64,000 nt of DNA, taken from positions 23,734 through 87,733 of the forward strand of contig NZ_VLLA01000026.1 in assembly GCF_007830635.1 (NCBI RefSeq), written 5' to 3'. The stretch is from Bradyrhizobium huanghuaihaiense. Lineage in GTDB: Bacteria; Pseudomonadota; Alphaproteobacteria; Rhizobiales; Xanthobacteraceae. Below the pieces are notes generated by a model. That model had not been told where the DNA came from, ran no database searches, and saw nothing but the letters and a program-made list of their open reading frames with translations. Position numbers and translations under genes: made by a program. Shown here in pieces: positions 1-7,894 of the stretch (position 1 is its first letter; each line of letters opens with the position of its first letter).

Positions 1-73
1 CGCAGCACCGATTGCTGTCAACCGCACTGCGTTTCGCCTTGTTTCAGGTGTGAATGGGCATTGGTGAAGGCGC

Positions 74-538
74 TTAGCGCCTCTTCAGCGTATACACGTA
101 ATTGTTGAGTCCCACCTCTGCGGTTGTATCGTCGACGAAATGAACGTCGATCTCACAGCCGGTTTCCAAAGTCTTGATTGACGCGCCGGCAAAGCCGAGC
201 GAGGCAGCAAGCGCCTTCGGATCGGCCATCTTGTGGACACGCTGCATCTCGTCGAAGGCGCCCTGGAAGATCATGTCGGGGCCATAATCGGTGACCTTGT
301 ACCGCGGCTTGGCACAGGCAAAGGGGCGCGGCCCCGAGATCTCTTTCGCCTTCAGGACGACCGCCTTGCCCAACAGCCGTTCCCGCTCGGTGCCGTCAGG
401 CTTGCGCTGCGAATCGGCCCACGGCGCGACCACGGCAGCCGTGAATGTCCAGGTGCCGACGTAGAAGGGATCTGCGGCCGCAGCAGTGCCCGCGGCGCCG
501 ACACAGACGAGAAGGTAAACAGTTCCGGCGAATTTCAT
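74..538 (-). CDS. Secreted protein of unknown function (154 aa)
   Basis: The first 22 residues form a typical Sec signal peptide: a hydrophobic stretch ending in an alanine-rich cleavage site before DPFYVGTW. The mature part has two cysteines (near residues 74 and 128) that could form a disulfide and no motif I recognise. The YVGTWTF start of the mature chain resembles small lipocalin-like periplasmic proteins, but that is weak. It stands alone, head to head with the next gene. Function unknown; the reading frame and export signal are the supported parts. Confidence 0.7.
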   Translation of the reverse strand: MKFAGTVYLLVCVGAAGTAAAADPFYVGTWTFTAAVVAPWADSQRKPDGTERERLLGKAVVLKAKEISGPRPFACAKPRYKVTDYGPDMIFQGAFDEMQRVHKMADPKALAASLGFAGASIKTLETGCEIDVHFVDDTTAEVGLNNYVYTLKRR

Positions 539-732
539 CCAAGGTATCCCCTCGAGCCTTCGGCTTGGACTCGCATCTTCGCATCGAGGTTCATCGCTGC
601 CGGGATATTTCCGCCCGTGAACCGTTGTCTAGGATCGAACGACCAAGCGTTTGCGAAACGGCCACGCAGATCACGGGCGCCATGGCTGATGAACTGATCG
701 ATTCGGGCGCGCCTCAGCACAAGGACGACGGC

Positions 733-1089
733 ATGCTTTCTCGCTGCGATCTCATCAAGGGCGCCGCGGTCGCGCTTCTCACCTTCTCGATACAAGGCGC
801 ATGGGCGCAGGAGACCAAGATGAACCTGTTCAAGATCGTCACCATCAAGGACGAAATCGTCGTCGGATTGTCGGCGGAGGAGCTGCAGGCACTCGGCGGC
901 AATGACGCGAGCGCCGTTGCACATGCGCTCGCACAGAAGGGCGACCTCACCGTCTGGCAATACAACGTGCATCGCGGCCCGAATGGCGAATTGCAGCAGG
1001 CGCCGACCGCCAAAATCGGGCTTTTGGCCAACGCCTCGCTGCGGGTCGAGCCCTACACCACGCCTTACCAGATCGTACCTCATCCGTAA
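733..1089 (+). CDS. Small exported protein of unknown function (118 aa)
   Basis: An AAGGA ribosome-binding site 7 bases ahead supports the ATG at 733; an in-frame ATG at 682 would add 17 residues. The N-terminus (RCDLIKGAAVALLTF, cleavage near AWAQE) is a signal peptide. The mature domain begins with LFKIVTIKDEIVVGL and continues with an alanine-rich helix, then VWQYNVHRGPNGELQQAP. I do not recognise the family. Similar short secreted proteins are common in Bradyrhizobium, but that is general knowledge and not evidence for a role. Confidence 0.65.
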   Translation: MLSRCDLIKGAAVALLTFSIQGAWAQETKMNLFKIVTIKDEIVVGLSAEELQALGGNDASAVAHALAQKGDLTVWQYNVHRGPNGELQQAPTAKIGLLANASLRVEPYTTPYQIVPHP

Positions 1090-1134
1090 GGAGCAGAACG
1101 GCGCCCCGGCGGTCGGACCGCCGGCGCGCCGCAG

Positions 1135-1710
1135 TCACCTGCGCCGGCCCCCACGCTCTGTCCCCGTCTCGGTCGCAAAGCCGTAGATCAGCGCCAGCCG
1201 GTCCAGGCATTCGCGAAAGCGCCGCCCGAAATAATCATTCCAGCGCTGGGTACGAACGGCACGACGCTGCCCGATCTGGTCCATGGTCAAACCCAGCACC
1301 AGCGCATCGTGCACCAGCGCGGCGCCGTCGGTGCCGAGTTCCCGCTCGACCCGATTCAGTCGCAGCACCGCCTGGCGCTGGCTTTCGGTGACGGGCTCGC
1401 GTGTGCCGGTCCCATCGACATATTCGCGGGTCGTATCCACCGCCTGAGGTCCCCGCTCCGCCCGCTCCCAATCGTTCTGGAAGGCGCGCCCGCCGCGGTA
1501 TTGTGCTTCATCGATCTGGTGATGTGCGTGCAGCCGGCCGAGCGGATCGCTGCGGATCGACCGAAGGGCCAGAATCTTCTCGCCGGAATCGAGCGCCAGC
1601 GGATTGTCGACCTCCACCTCCGCCACCACGGCATTGAACGGCACCTCCCGGGACCGCCGGTCGTAGATCTGCGTCAATTTGTAGGACTTGTTGCGTCGGG
1701 GACGTGCCAC
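1135..1710 (-). CDS. DUF6456-like protein (191 aa)
   Basis: A GTG start at 1710 with AAGGAG 7 bases upstream. The protein is polar, with a basic N-terminus (MARPRRNKSYK) and a helical C-terminal half. The run IDEAQYRGGRAFQNDWERAERGP followed later by a long helix resembles alphaproteobacterial DUF6456 proteins, which pair an 'I..Q..aG..l..D...A' segment with a C-terminal helix bundle. This is a weak resemblance seen by eye. It lies 46 bases downstream of the GcrA-like gene on the same strand, so the two probably share a transcript. Role unknown, plausibly regulatory. Confidence 0.6.
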   Translation of the reverse strand: MARPRRNKSYKLTQIYDRRSREVPFNAVVAEVEVDNPLALDSGEKILALRSIRSDPLGRLHAHHQIDEAQYRGGRAFQNDWERAERGPQAVDTTREYVDGTGTREPVTESQRQAVLRLNRVERELGTDGAALVHDALVLGLTMDQIGQRRAVRTQRWNDYFGRRFRECLDRLALIYGFATETGTERGGRRR

Positions 1711-1755
1711 TCGGATGCTCCTTGCAAGACTGACGATTGAATGGACGGCTCGGAT

Positions 1756-2286
1756 TCAGGCGGGGGAGACCAGCCTCAGCGCGACCGGAGTTGCGATGCG
1801 AGCTGACGCAGCTCCGGAACGGCGCGTCAGGCGCGCATGCGGTGCGCAATAGCTGGAGCCCGGTTGGCGCGGATGGCCGCAGAAGGTGATTTCCTCCCCG
1901 TCCTTGTCGCCGCCGTAGGGATAGCGGCAGTCGGCCGCCTCGAGCTCGACCAGCTCGATCAGGCGCGGCTGGACGCCGACGCAGCGTAACTTGACCCGTG
2001 CGGCGGGCTTCATTGCGGACTTCGGCGGCAGGTTCAGGTTCGCCAGTGCCGAGCGGCGTGGCGAAACCAGAGCCTCGCCCGGCAAAGGCGGAACGATCGA
2101 GGGGCTCGTCATCCATTCCGGAACGACGAGTCCGAGCCGCTTGGCGCGGCCGATCACCGCGTTGCGTGTGTAAGCCGTTCCGAATCTTGCATTAATCTGC
2201 CTTCCGATCTCCGCATAAGACATTCCCTTGAGAAAATGCTCGCGAAGCGCGTCGGAGTGTTCCGACGGCCAATGGCCCGGTTCCAT
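1756..2286 (-). CDS. GcrA-family cell-cycle/DNA-binding regulator
   Basis: The ATG at 2286 gives 176 residues that begin with the GcrA signature: a tryptophan, a HTH with GMSYAEIGRQIN, then the hallmark TRNAVIGRAKRLGL near residues 38-51. The C-terminus has the second family signature, CRYPYG...FCGH...GSSYC.PH. Caulobacter GcrA binds methylated promoter DNA and sigma-70 to activate cell-cycle genes. Several paralogues are usual in Bradyrhizobium and in phage-derived regions, so this need not be the master copy. It diverges from the S24 repressor; its likely promoter is TTGACG (2363-2368) with 17-base spacing to GAATGT, with an operator-like TTCGGAA in the spacer, so the repressor may control it. 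Confidence 0.8.
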   Translation of the reverse strand: MEPGHWPSEHSDALREHFLKGMSYAEIGRQINARFGTAYTRNAVIGRAKRLGLVVPEWMTSPSIVPPLPGEALVSPRRSALANLNLPPKSAMKPAARVKLRCVGVQPRLIELVELEAADCRYPYGGDKDGEEITFCGHPRQPGSSYCAPHARLTRRSGAASARIATPVALRLVSPA

Positions 2287-2350
2287 GATGCTGTCCTGTG
2301 ATGCGCCTCCTCCGACCGCACGATCCGGAGGCGGGACACACATTCCGCTA

Positions 2351-2413
2351 TTCCGAAGTCGGCGTCAAGCGGAAATTCTGATATTCATAATTGCATCAAT
2401 TCCGAATTTCGGA
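2351..2413. promoter_or_regulatory. Candidate operators between gcrA-like and S24 repressor genes
   Basis: TTCCGAAGTCGG at 2351-2362 and an interrupted palindrome TCCGAA-T-TTCGGA at 2401-2413 lie in the 166-base divergent spacer. The same TTCCGA/TCGGAA words recur downstream of the repressor (3069-3117). LexA/CI-type proteins bind such inverted half-sites. That this repressor binds them is inference from placement and repetition. Confidence 0.5.
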
Positions 2414-2452
2414 TTACAAGAGACGACACGATGGGCAATCGAGGGAATCACC

Positions 2453-3061
2453 ATGTTGGACGTTGCTATGATCGAGCGGGGCCTGGAGAAGACGGGCAAG
2501 AGCAAGGGCGGCCTGGCGGCGGCCATGGGCGTGCGGCCCGGCGCGGTGTCGGAGATCCTCGGTGGCGAGCGCCTGGTGAAGGCGTCGGAAATCATTCCGA
2601 TCATGGAATATCTCGAGCTCAACCTCGCACCGATCATGGGCCGCGTCGGGGCCGGCGCCGTAATCGAGCCGGATTATGAACAGGTTCCTCCGGAGGGGCT
2701 CGGCGATATCGCGCTGCCCTTCCCGATCATGGAGGAGACCGTCGCCTTCGAGATCGTCGGCGACTCGATGCTGCCCAAATACGAGAGCGGCGACGTGATC
2801 GTGGTCTACAAGGACCAACGCCATCCGCTGTCGAGCTTCTATGGCGAAGAGGCCGTGGTCCGGCTCAAGACCGGCGAACGCTATTTGAAGACCATCGAGC
2901 GGGGCAAATCTCCCTCCGTCGTCAATCTCACCAGCTTCAACGCCAAGCCGATCGTCGGCGTCAAGCTCGACTGGGTCGGCGAGATCTGCCTCTCCATGCC
3001 CAAGGGCCAGCTCGAACGACTGCGTGCCAAGTCGGCGCGTCCCCGCAAGAAGGGCAAGTAG
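2453..3061 (+). CDS. S24-family (LexA/CI-like) transcriptional repressor
   Basis: The ATG at 2453 gives 202 residues. An N-terminal HTH spans about residues 5-50 (SKGGLAAAMGVRPGAVSEIL is the helix-turn-helix). The C-terminal S24 peptidase-fold domain carries the serine in EIVGDSMLPKYESGD and the lysine in VRLKTGERYLKTIERG, the Ser-Lys pair used for self-cleavage in LexA and CI. Phage-type repressors of this size respond to DNA damage or act as constitutive repressors; self-cleavage is possible because both residues are present, but the Ala-Gly cleavage site is not obvious (VGAGAV near residue 66 is a candidate). Palindromes on both sides suggest autoregulation and control of the next gene. 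Confidence 0.85.
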   Translation: MLDVAMIERGLEKTGKSKGGLAAAMGVRPGAVSEILGGERLVKASEIIPIMEYLELNLAPIMGRVGAGAVIEPDYEQVPPEGLGDIALPFPIMEETVAFEIVGDSMLPKYESGDVIVVYKDQRHPLSSFYGEEAVVRLKTGERYLKTIERGKSPSVVNLTSFNAKPIVGVKLDWVGEICLSMPKGQLERLRAKSARPRKKGK

Positions 3062-3068
3062 GCAGAGG

Positions 3069-3121
3069 ATTTCCGATTTTTGGAAATCCAACTTGACTTA
3101 GTTCTGTTTTTCGGAAATACT
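3069..3121 (+). promoter_or_regulatory. Sigma-70 promoter with flanking inverted repeats
   Basis: TTGACT at 3093-3098 is followed by exactly 17 bases and AATACT at 3116-3121, a strong housekeeping promoter for the gene at 3159. ATTTCC...GGAAAT (3069-3087) lies just upstream and TTTCGGAAA overlaps the -10, which places operator-like half-sites where a repressor would block RNA polymerase. Control by the S24 repressor immediately upstream is inferred. Confidence 0.6.
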
Positions 3122-3158
3122 CTGCCGCGCACCGACCACGGCGCGGCAGGATTGCAAG

Positions 3159-3434
3159 ATGCAGTATTTCGTCGTGATGATTGACTACGGGCGGCGTGGC
3201 CGCGAGGCGGTCGTCGATCCTGAAATCACCAGGCGCGAGGTCATCTCCCGCCTCGCCTCGGGTGAGTATCGGAACGTCTCGTTCATCCACGAGATCGTGG
3301 AGAACTCGGTCGAGGACGTGACCGAGGCCATCCTTGCCGAGGCGGCCCTCCCCCAGATCGAGCCCGAGGACGTCGACCTCCAGGCGATCCGCCTCGACCA
3401 CGCCCGCGACCTGCGCAAGCACGAACGGACGTGA
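3159..3434 (+). CDS. Conserved-looking small protein of unknown function (91 aa)
   Basis: The protein starts MQYFVVMIDYGRRGREAVVDPEITRREV and is acidic, with a predicted beta hairpin then helices (VSFIHEIVENSVEDVTEAILAEA). No cysteine, signal peptide or membrane segment. A strong promoter with operator-like elements precedes it, so expression is probably switched by the upstream repressor. A similar short protein fold often appears next to phage-type repressors, but I cannot name the family. Its stop codon is inside the palindromic terminator that separates it from the convergent oxidoreductase. Confidence 0.65.
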   Translation: MQYFVVMIDYGRRGREAVVDPEITRREVISRLASGEYRNVSFIHEIVENSVEDVTEAILAEAALPQIEPEDVDLQAIRLDHARDLRKHERT

Positions 3435-3461
3435 TGCAGGCCGCGGCGGCCTGCATCACGT
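3429..3461. terminator. Perfect 33-base palindrome between convergent genes
   Basis: Positions 3429-3444 pair without mismatch with 3446-3461 around G3445; allowing a 5-base loop the RNA stem is 14 base pairs. It contains the TGA stop of the gene at 3159 and lies 12 bases from the stop of the convergent oxidoreductase. No T-run follows on either strand, so it is a stem that may stop or shield transcripts from both sides and is not a classic intrinsic terminator. Confidence 0.55.
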
Positions 3462-3472
3462 CTGGACGAATA

Positions 3473-4447
3473 TTACACCAGGAGAACGGTCGATCCCGTC
3501 GTCTTGCGCGCGGCAAGATCAGCATGCGCCTTGGCCGCGTCCTTCAGCGGATAGGTCTGGTGCACCTCGATCTTCACCGCACCGGACTTGACGACGTCGA
3601 ACAGCTCGCCCGCCATCGCCACCAGGTTCTCGCGCTTGGCAGCATAGGTGAACAGCGTCGGCCGGGTGACGTAAAGCGAGCCCTTCTGGGCGAGCAGGCC
3701 GAGATTGAGTGGCTCGACCGCGCCTGAGGACTGGCCGAACAGCGCAGCGACGCCGAGCGGCGCGAGACAATCCAGCGATTTCAGGAATGTGTCCTTGCCG
3801 ACGGAATCGTACACCACCGGCACCTTCTTGCCGCCAGTGATCTCGTCGACCCGCTTCACGAAATCCTCGCGCGTGTAGATGATCACATGCTCGCAGCCAT
3901 GCGCCTTGGCGAGCTTCGCCTTTTCGTCGTTGCTGACCGTGCCGATCACGGTCGCGCCGAGATGCTTGGCCCACTGGCTGAGAATGAGGCCGACGCCGCC
4001 GGCGGCAGCATGGAGCAGAATTGTGTCACCGGCCTTCACCCGATAGGTCTGCCGGATCAGGTACTGCGTCGTCAGTCCCTTCAGCATCATCGCCGCCGCG
4101 GTCTTGTCATCGACGCCATCGGGCAGCTTCAAGAGACGGTCGGCGGGGATCAGCCGCGCCTCCGAATAGGCACCGAGCGGCGAGGCGCCATAAGCGACGC
4201 GATCACCAGGCTTCAGATCGGTGACACCCGGACCGACCTCCTCAACGACGCCGGCCGCCTCGCTGCCGAGCCCGCTCGGCAATTGCGCAGGATAGAGACC
4301 GGAACGGTTGTAGATGTCGACGAAGTTGAGGCCGACGGCCGTGTGGCGAATGCGCGCCTCGCCAGGTCCGGGCTTGCCGACACTGACCTCTTCCCAGACC
4401 AGGACCTCAGGGCCGCCGGTCTTGTGAAAGCGAATGGCATGCGTCAT
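3473..4447 (-). CDS. qor: NADPH:quinone oxidoreductase, zinc-free MDR family
   Basis: 324 residues, the usual length of Qor. The N-terminal GroES-like half has VGLNFVDIYNRSGLYP and GSEAAGVVEEVGPGV; the Rossmann nucleotide-binding half has the family motif AAAGGVG near residue 147, then GTVSNDEKAKLAKAHGC. The zinc-binding cysteines and GHE motif of alcohol dehydrogenases are absent, which fits the zinc-independent quinone reductase branch. These soluble enzymes reduce quinones or enones with NADPH and help detoxify reactive carbonyls. It stands alone between a convergent small gene and a divergent zinc-ribbon gene. Confidence 0.85.
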   Translation of the reverse strand: MTHAIRFHKTGGPEVLVWEEVSVGKPGPGEARIRHTAVGLNFVDIYNRSGLYPAQLPSGLGSEAAGVVEEVGPGVTDLKPGDRVAYGASPLGAYSEARLIPADRLLKLPDGVDDKTAAAMMLKGLTTQYLIRQTYRVKAGDTILLHAAAGGVGLILSQWAKHLGATVIGTVSNDEKAKLAKAHGCEHVIIYTREDFVKRVDEITGGKKVPVVYDSVGKDTFLKSLDCLAPLGVAALFGQSSGAVEPLNLGLLAQKGSLYVTRPTLFTYAAKRENLVAMAGELFDVVKSGAVKIEVHQTYPLKDAAKAHADLAARKTTGSTVLLV

Positions 4448-4670
4448 GGGGTTGCTCCCTTATCGTTGCAGTGATGGTCCGAGAACCGGATCGGCCTGTG
4501 AAATAGGCATTTGGTCCGCCCGTTACAGTACAGAGCCGTAACAAGAATGTCACAGCGAACGACAAACACCGGCCGTTCCGCCTCTGTTCGAAAGAGTTGA
4601 TGACGGCCTTGGGGCAACCGGCAGTACCTTTTGCGCGGGGATTGGTGGTCGCCTGCGAAGGAGAGCCGAG

Positions 4671-4871
4671 ATGCCAGCTTATGTACAGCTTCATCAGGAC
4701 ATCGAAATCGCGCCTGTAATTTGCCCGACGTGCATGGGGTTCCTGCCAATGTATGTGCGCGAGGTCGAGCCGCATTGGAGCCTTGCCAAGATCGACTTCG
4801 TCTACGAATGCGCCGATTGCGGCGCCGAGGTCCGGCAGACGATCCGCAAGCCGGAGCTGCTGCGGCACTGA
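4671..4871 (+). CDS. Small zinc-ribbon protein (66 aa)
   Basis: GGAGA lies 6 bases before the ATG. The 66-residue protein has two CxxC knuckles, CPTC (residues 18-21) and CADC (47-50), about 25 residues apart, the spacing of a one-zinc ribbon. The sequence between is aromatic and basic (FLPMYVREVEPHW). Such ribbons bind nucleic acid or protein partners; nothing in the context fixes the partner. It is divergent from the oxidoreductase and separated from the MoxR gene by a strongly structured leader. Confidence 0.7.
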   Translation: MPAYVQLHQDIEIAPVICPTCMGFLPMYVREVEPHWSLAKIDFVYECADCGAEVRQTIRKPELLRH

Positions 4872-4934
4872 GCGCGACCGAAGAACTGCTCAACTATTTG
4901 CGCTGAACGGAAAAAACGCCGCTCACGCGGATGT

Positions 4935-5002
4935 CTCCCAAACGAGGCTTGTTCTTTGCCGGGAACGCAGGCAGAACAAGCCTCAAGCAAGACCTTTGGG
5001 AG
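4935..5002 (+). promoter_or_regulatory. Stem-loop leader covering the ribosome-binding site of the MoxR gene
   Basis: CTCCCAAA (4935-4942) pairs exactly with TTTGGGAG (4995-5002), and the inner GAGGCTTGTTCT (4944-4955) pairs exactly with AGAACAAGCCTC (4973-4984), leaving a one-base bulge on the 5' side and a ten-base bulge on the 3' side. The outer stem buries GGGAG (4998-5002), a good Shine-Dalgarno 9 bases before the GTG at 5012. This suggests a translational switch. The pairing is seen directly; the regulatory role is inferred. Confidence 0.5.
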
Positions 5003-5011
5003 CGCCATTTC

Positions 5012-5959
5012 GTGGCAGATCAGAAGGCCTCGACGTCGATCGAGGCAGTGGAGAGCGGCCTCGCCGCGCAGGGTTATATCGCGAGCCGGCAGATCGCGAC
5101 CGCCGTCTATTTGTCGCAACAGATCGAGAAGCCGATCCTGGTGGAAGGCCCCGCGGGCGTCGGCAAGACCGAGCTCGCCAAGGCGATCGCCGCCTGGCGC
5201 GGCATGAAGATGATCCGCCTGCAGTGCTACGAAGGCCTCGACGAGGCCAAGGCGCTCTACGAGTGGAAATACGCCAAGCAGCTTCTCTACACGCAGATCC
5301 TCAAGGACAAGCTCGGCGAAGTGCTCGGCGGCGCGCAAACGCTGCACGCCGCGCTCGATCAACTCCACGATTTCGGCGACGTGTTCTTCTCCAAGGAGTT
5401 CGTCGAGCCGCGCCCGCTGCTCCAGGCGCTGGAACAGCCGGGCGGCTGCGTGCTGCTGATCGACGAGATCGACAAGTCGGACGCTGAATTCGAGTCGCTG
5501 CTGCTGGAAATCCTGTCCGACTTCCAGGTCACGATCCCCGAACTCGGCACCGTCTCGGCGATCACCCCGCCAACGGTGATCCTCACCTCCAACAGCGAGC
5601 GCGATCTCGGCGACGCCCTGAAGCGACGCTGCCTGCATCTGCATATCGGCTTCCCCGAGCAGCGGCTGGAGGAGCGCATCGTCGAGAGCCGTGTGCCCGG
5701 CATCTCGCAGACCTTGCGCCGGCAGATGGTCGGCTTCATCCACGAGATCCGGTCGCTCGATCTGAAGAAGCTGCCCTCGGTCAGCGAGACCATCGACTGG
5801 GCGCGCGTGCTGGTGCTGCTGCAGGCGACCGAGCTCGACACCGACATCGTCAAGGACACGCTCAACGTGCTCCTGAAATACGAGGCCGATATCGAGGCGG
5901 CGGCGCCGCAAGTGACGACCTTCATTGCCAAGGCAGCCCGATCCAACGTCTTCGGTTGA
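5012..5959 (+). CDS. MoxR-type AAA+ ATPase
   Basis: 315 residues from GTG at 5012, chosen because GGGAG lies 9 bases upstream; an in-frame ATG at 4931 would add 27 residues but would place the leader hairpin in coding sequence. Walker A is GPAGVGKT (46-53), Walker B is VLLIDEIDKSD, and TSNSERDLGDALKRRC carries sensor and arginine-finger residues. MoxR ATPases work with VWA-domain partners to mature or remodel metalloenzymes and other complexes (for example CoxD/CoxE). The partner gene follows with a 4-base or shorter gap, so the pair is a cytosolic chaperone unit whose client is not evident here. Confidence 0.9.
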   Translation: MADQKASTSIEAVESGLAAQGYIASRQIATAVYLSQQIEKPILVEGPAGVGKTELAKAIAAWRGMKMIRLQCYEGLDEAKALYEWKYAKQLLYTQILKDKLGEVLGGAQTLHAALDQLHDFGDVFFSKEFVEPRPLLQALEQPGGCVLLIDEIDKSDAEFESLLLEILSDFQVTIPELGTVSAITPPTVILTSNSERDLGDALKRRCLHLHIGFPEQRLEERIVESRVPGISQTLRRQMVGFIHEIRSLDLKKLPSVSETIDWARVLVLLQATELDTDIVKDTLNVLLKYEADIEAAAPQVTTFIAKAARSNVFG

Positions 5960-5964
5960 CGCCG

Positions 5965-7341
5965 ATGCGCGAGAACCTCCATCGTTTCTTTCGGGCGGCG
6001 CGGGGCGTGGGCGTCCACGTCTCGCCAGCCGAGAGCATCGATGCGATGCGCGCGGTGTCGCAGGTCGGCTTTTCCGACCGGACCATCCTGCGCGACGCTC
6101 TGCTGCTGACGCTCGCCAAATCCCAGGACGAGAAGCTCGCGCTCCGCGACTGCTTCGATCTGTTCTTCAGCCAGCCCGAACCGCGACAGGAGCAGCCCGA
6201 GGGCGCCGACCAGGACACCGCACAGGACGCAGATCAAGCGCCCTCCTCCGGCGCGGCCAGTGATGCTGGCGGCGGTTCACCGCAGCAGGAACTGGGCCCG
6301 CTCGCGCAGATGCTGCTGTCGCAGGATCGCAATGCCATCGCGGCCGCGATCGCCAGTGCCTCCGGCGCCGCGTCCCTGTCCGACATCCGCTACTCGACCC
6401 AGCGCGGCATCTTCTCCAGCCGCATCCTCGATGCCATGGGCCTGCAGCGCCTGCGCGACGATCTCGACGAGCTCACCGCGACCAATCCGTCGCTGGCCGA
6501 ACGCCTGCGCACCGCGCTCGATGGTTTGCGCGAGGCGGTGCGCGACACGGTCTCGCAGGGGCTTGCACTCTATGCCCGCGAGGAAGCCGAAAACCTCCGC
6601 AACGAGATCCTGCGCAACGCGCCGCTCGCGCGCATCGAGCGGCGTCAGGTTGCCGAGATGCGTGCCCTCATCCGCCAGATCGCGCGCCGGCTGCGGGAGC
6701 GCTATTCCAAGCCGCGCAAGCGCCAGCGCCGTGGCCATCTCGACGTCCGCCGCACGCTGCGCCGGAACGCGGCCTGGGGCGGCGTGCCCTTCCTGACCGC
6801 GTGGAAGCGCAAGCACCGCGACCGGCCGAAGATCGTGGCGCTCTGCGACGTCTCGGGCTCGGTTGCGCAGGTGTCCGATTTCTTCCTGCTGCTGATCCAC
6901 TCCCTGCACGAGGTCGTCGACGACGTCCGCTCCTTCGCCTTCTCCTCGCATCTGATCGAGGTCAGCCAGATCCTGGAATCAAAGTCGCCGGAAGAGGCGA
7001 TGGCCGAGATCATGTCCAAGGTCGGTTTCGGCTCGTCGGACTACGGCTCCTCGCTGGTCGATTTCGAGAAGGAGTTCATGAGCATGCTGACACCGCAGAC
7101 CACCGTGATCGTGCTCGGCGATGCCCGCAGCAACAACCTCGACCCGCGCGCCGATATCCTGCGCCGCATCTCCGAGCGCTCGAAGCGGCTGGTCTGGCTC
7201 AATCCCGAGGGGCGGCTCGCCTGGGGCTTTGGCGATTCCGAGATGCCGCGCTATGCGACCTTTTGCAGCGTCGTGCGCCAATGCGCCACCGCGCAGCAGC
7301 TCGAGCGCGCGGTGTCCGACATCGTGGCGACTTATCAGTAG
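5965..7341 (+). CDS. VWA-domain protein, CoxE/DUF58-like partner of MoxR
   Basis: The ATG at 5965 gives 458 residues; a TTG at 5956 overlapping the ATPase stop is the alternative. An N-terminal helical part is followed by a low-complexity acidic linker (residues 70-110, rich in Gln, Asp, Ala) and a basic stretch (RKRQRRGHLDVRRTLRRN). The C-terminal VWA domain has the metal-site motif DVSGSV and the second-loop residues DYGSSLVDF and LGDARSNN. CoxE-like proteins pair with MoxR ATPases to insert metals or fold client enzymes. Neighbouring genes do not reveal the client. Confidence 0.88.
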   Translation: MRENLHRFFRAARGVGVHVSPAESIDAMRAVSQVGFSDRTILRDALLLTLAKSQDEKLALRDCFDLFFSQPEPRQEQPEGADQDTAQDADQAPSSGAASDAGGGSPQQELGPLAQMLLSQDRNAIAAAIASASGAASLSDIRYSTQRGIFSSRILDAMGLQRLRDDLDELTATNPSLAERLRTALDGLREAVRDTVSQGLALYAREEAENLRNEILRNAPLARIERRQVAEMRALIRQIARRLRERYSKPRKRQRRGHLDVRRTLRRNAAWGGVPFLTAWKRKHRDRPKIVALCDVSGSVAQVSDFFLLLIHSLHEVVDDVRSFAFSSHLIEVSQILESKSPEEAMAEIMSKVGFGSSDYGSSLVDFEKEFMSMLTPQTTVIVLGDARSNNLDPRADILRRISERSKRLVWLNPEGRLAWGFGDSEMPRYATFCSVVRQCATAQQLERAVSDIVATYQ

Positions 7342-7363
7342 GCGGCGACGACGACCTCTCGCG

Positions 7364-7546
7364 TCAGGCGGCGGTCAACTCGGCCTGGATGAGATTGCAC
7401 TCCCGAAAGTGATACGCGATTTCGTCGAGCGCGCGCTGCTCCCACTCCTGGGCCTGCGCGAGCCAGAACACCCGGCGCTCCGAATCCAGCGCAGCGCGCT
7501 CACGGCACAGGGATTCCTGACTGCGAATTTCCACCAGCCTGTTCAT
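7364..7546 (-). CDS. Small helical protein of unknown function (60 aa)
   Basis: The ATG at 7546 opens a 60-residue frame beginning MNRLVEIRSQESLCRERAAL. It is one long amphipathic helix with many Glu, Arg and Gln residues and a single cysteine, ending QAELTAA. The frame is open further upstream but that extension has a poor composition. Short, charged helical proteins of this type are frequent in Bradyrhizobium. Convergent with the VWA gene, 22 bases away. No function can be assigned. Confidence 0.5.
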   Translation of the reverse strand: MNRLVEIRSQESLCRERAALDSERRVFWLAQAQEWEQRALDEIAYHFRECNLIQAELTAA

Positions 7547-7894
7547 GCACTCCACTCCTGCCGTGTGAAGCCATTCCCCGCGAATCAACGTAACAGAGTC
7601 CCGAGTCCCTCGCCTCATGATTTCTGTGCATATCGCGACGCAGAATGGGACAGCTGTGCTTCCCGTGCACCGCGACAATTCGCAGCGCAACATCAAATGC
7701 GGATCATCAATTAGTGATCGTCGGGACGATATTCGCGCGCAAACGATCTTAACTCCTGTGGCCGCAATGAAGTGCCGCAATTTGTGAAGAGATGTTCTAA
7801 ACAGCTGACCGAATTCCCGACTCATTGTCGTCGCACGGTCTTCATGTGGCGCCGCTAACAGGGGCACGCGAACCGGACGATCGCCTGAGGCAAC
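7547..7894. other. 348-base divergent spacer
   Basis: This is AT-richer than its surroundings, as expected for a promoter region between two divergently read small genes. I saw no GGAAC-N16-CGTT, sigma-54 or clear sigma-70 match, and no hairpin of note. Confidence 0.4.

Noticed and set aside
4802..5911. A 369-codon minus-strand frame across the MoxR gene
   Set aside because: It is the mirror of the ATPase's codon bias and its sequence is compositionally skewed with no motif.
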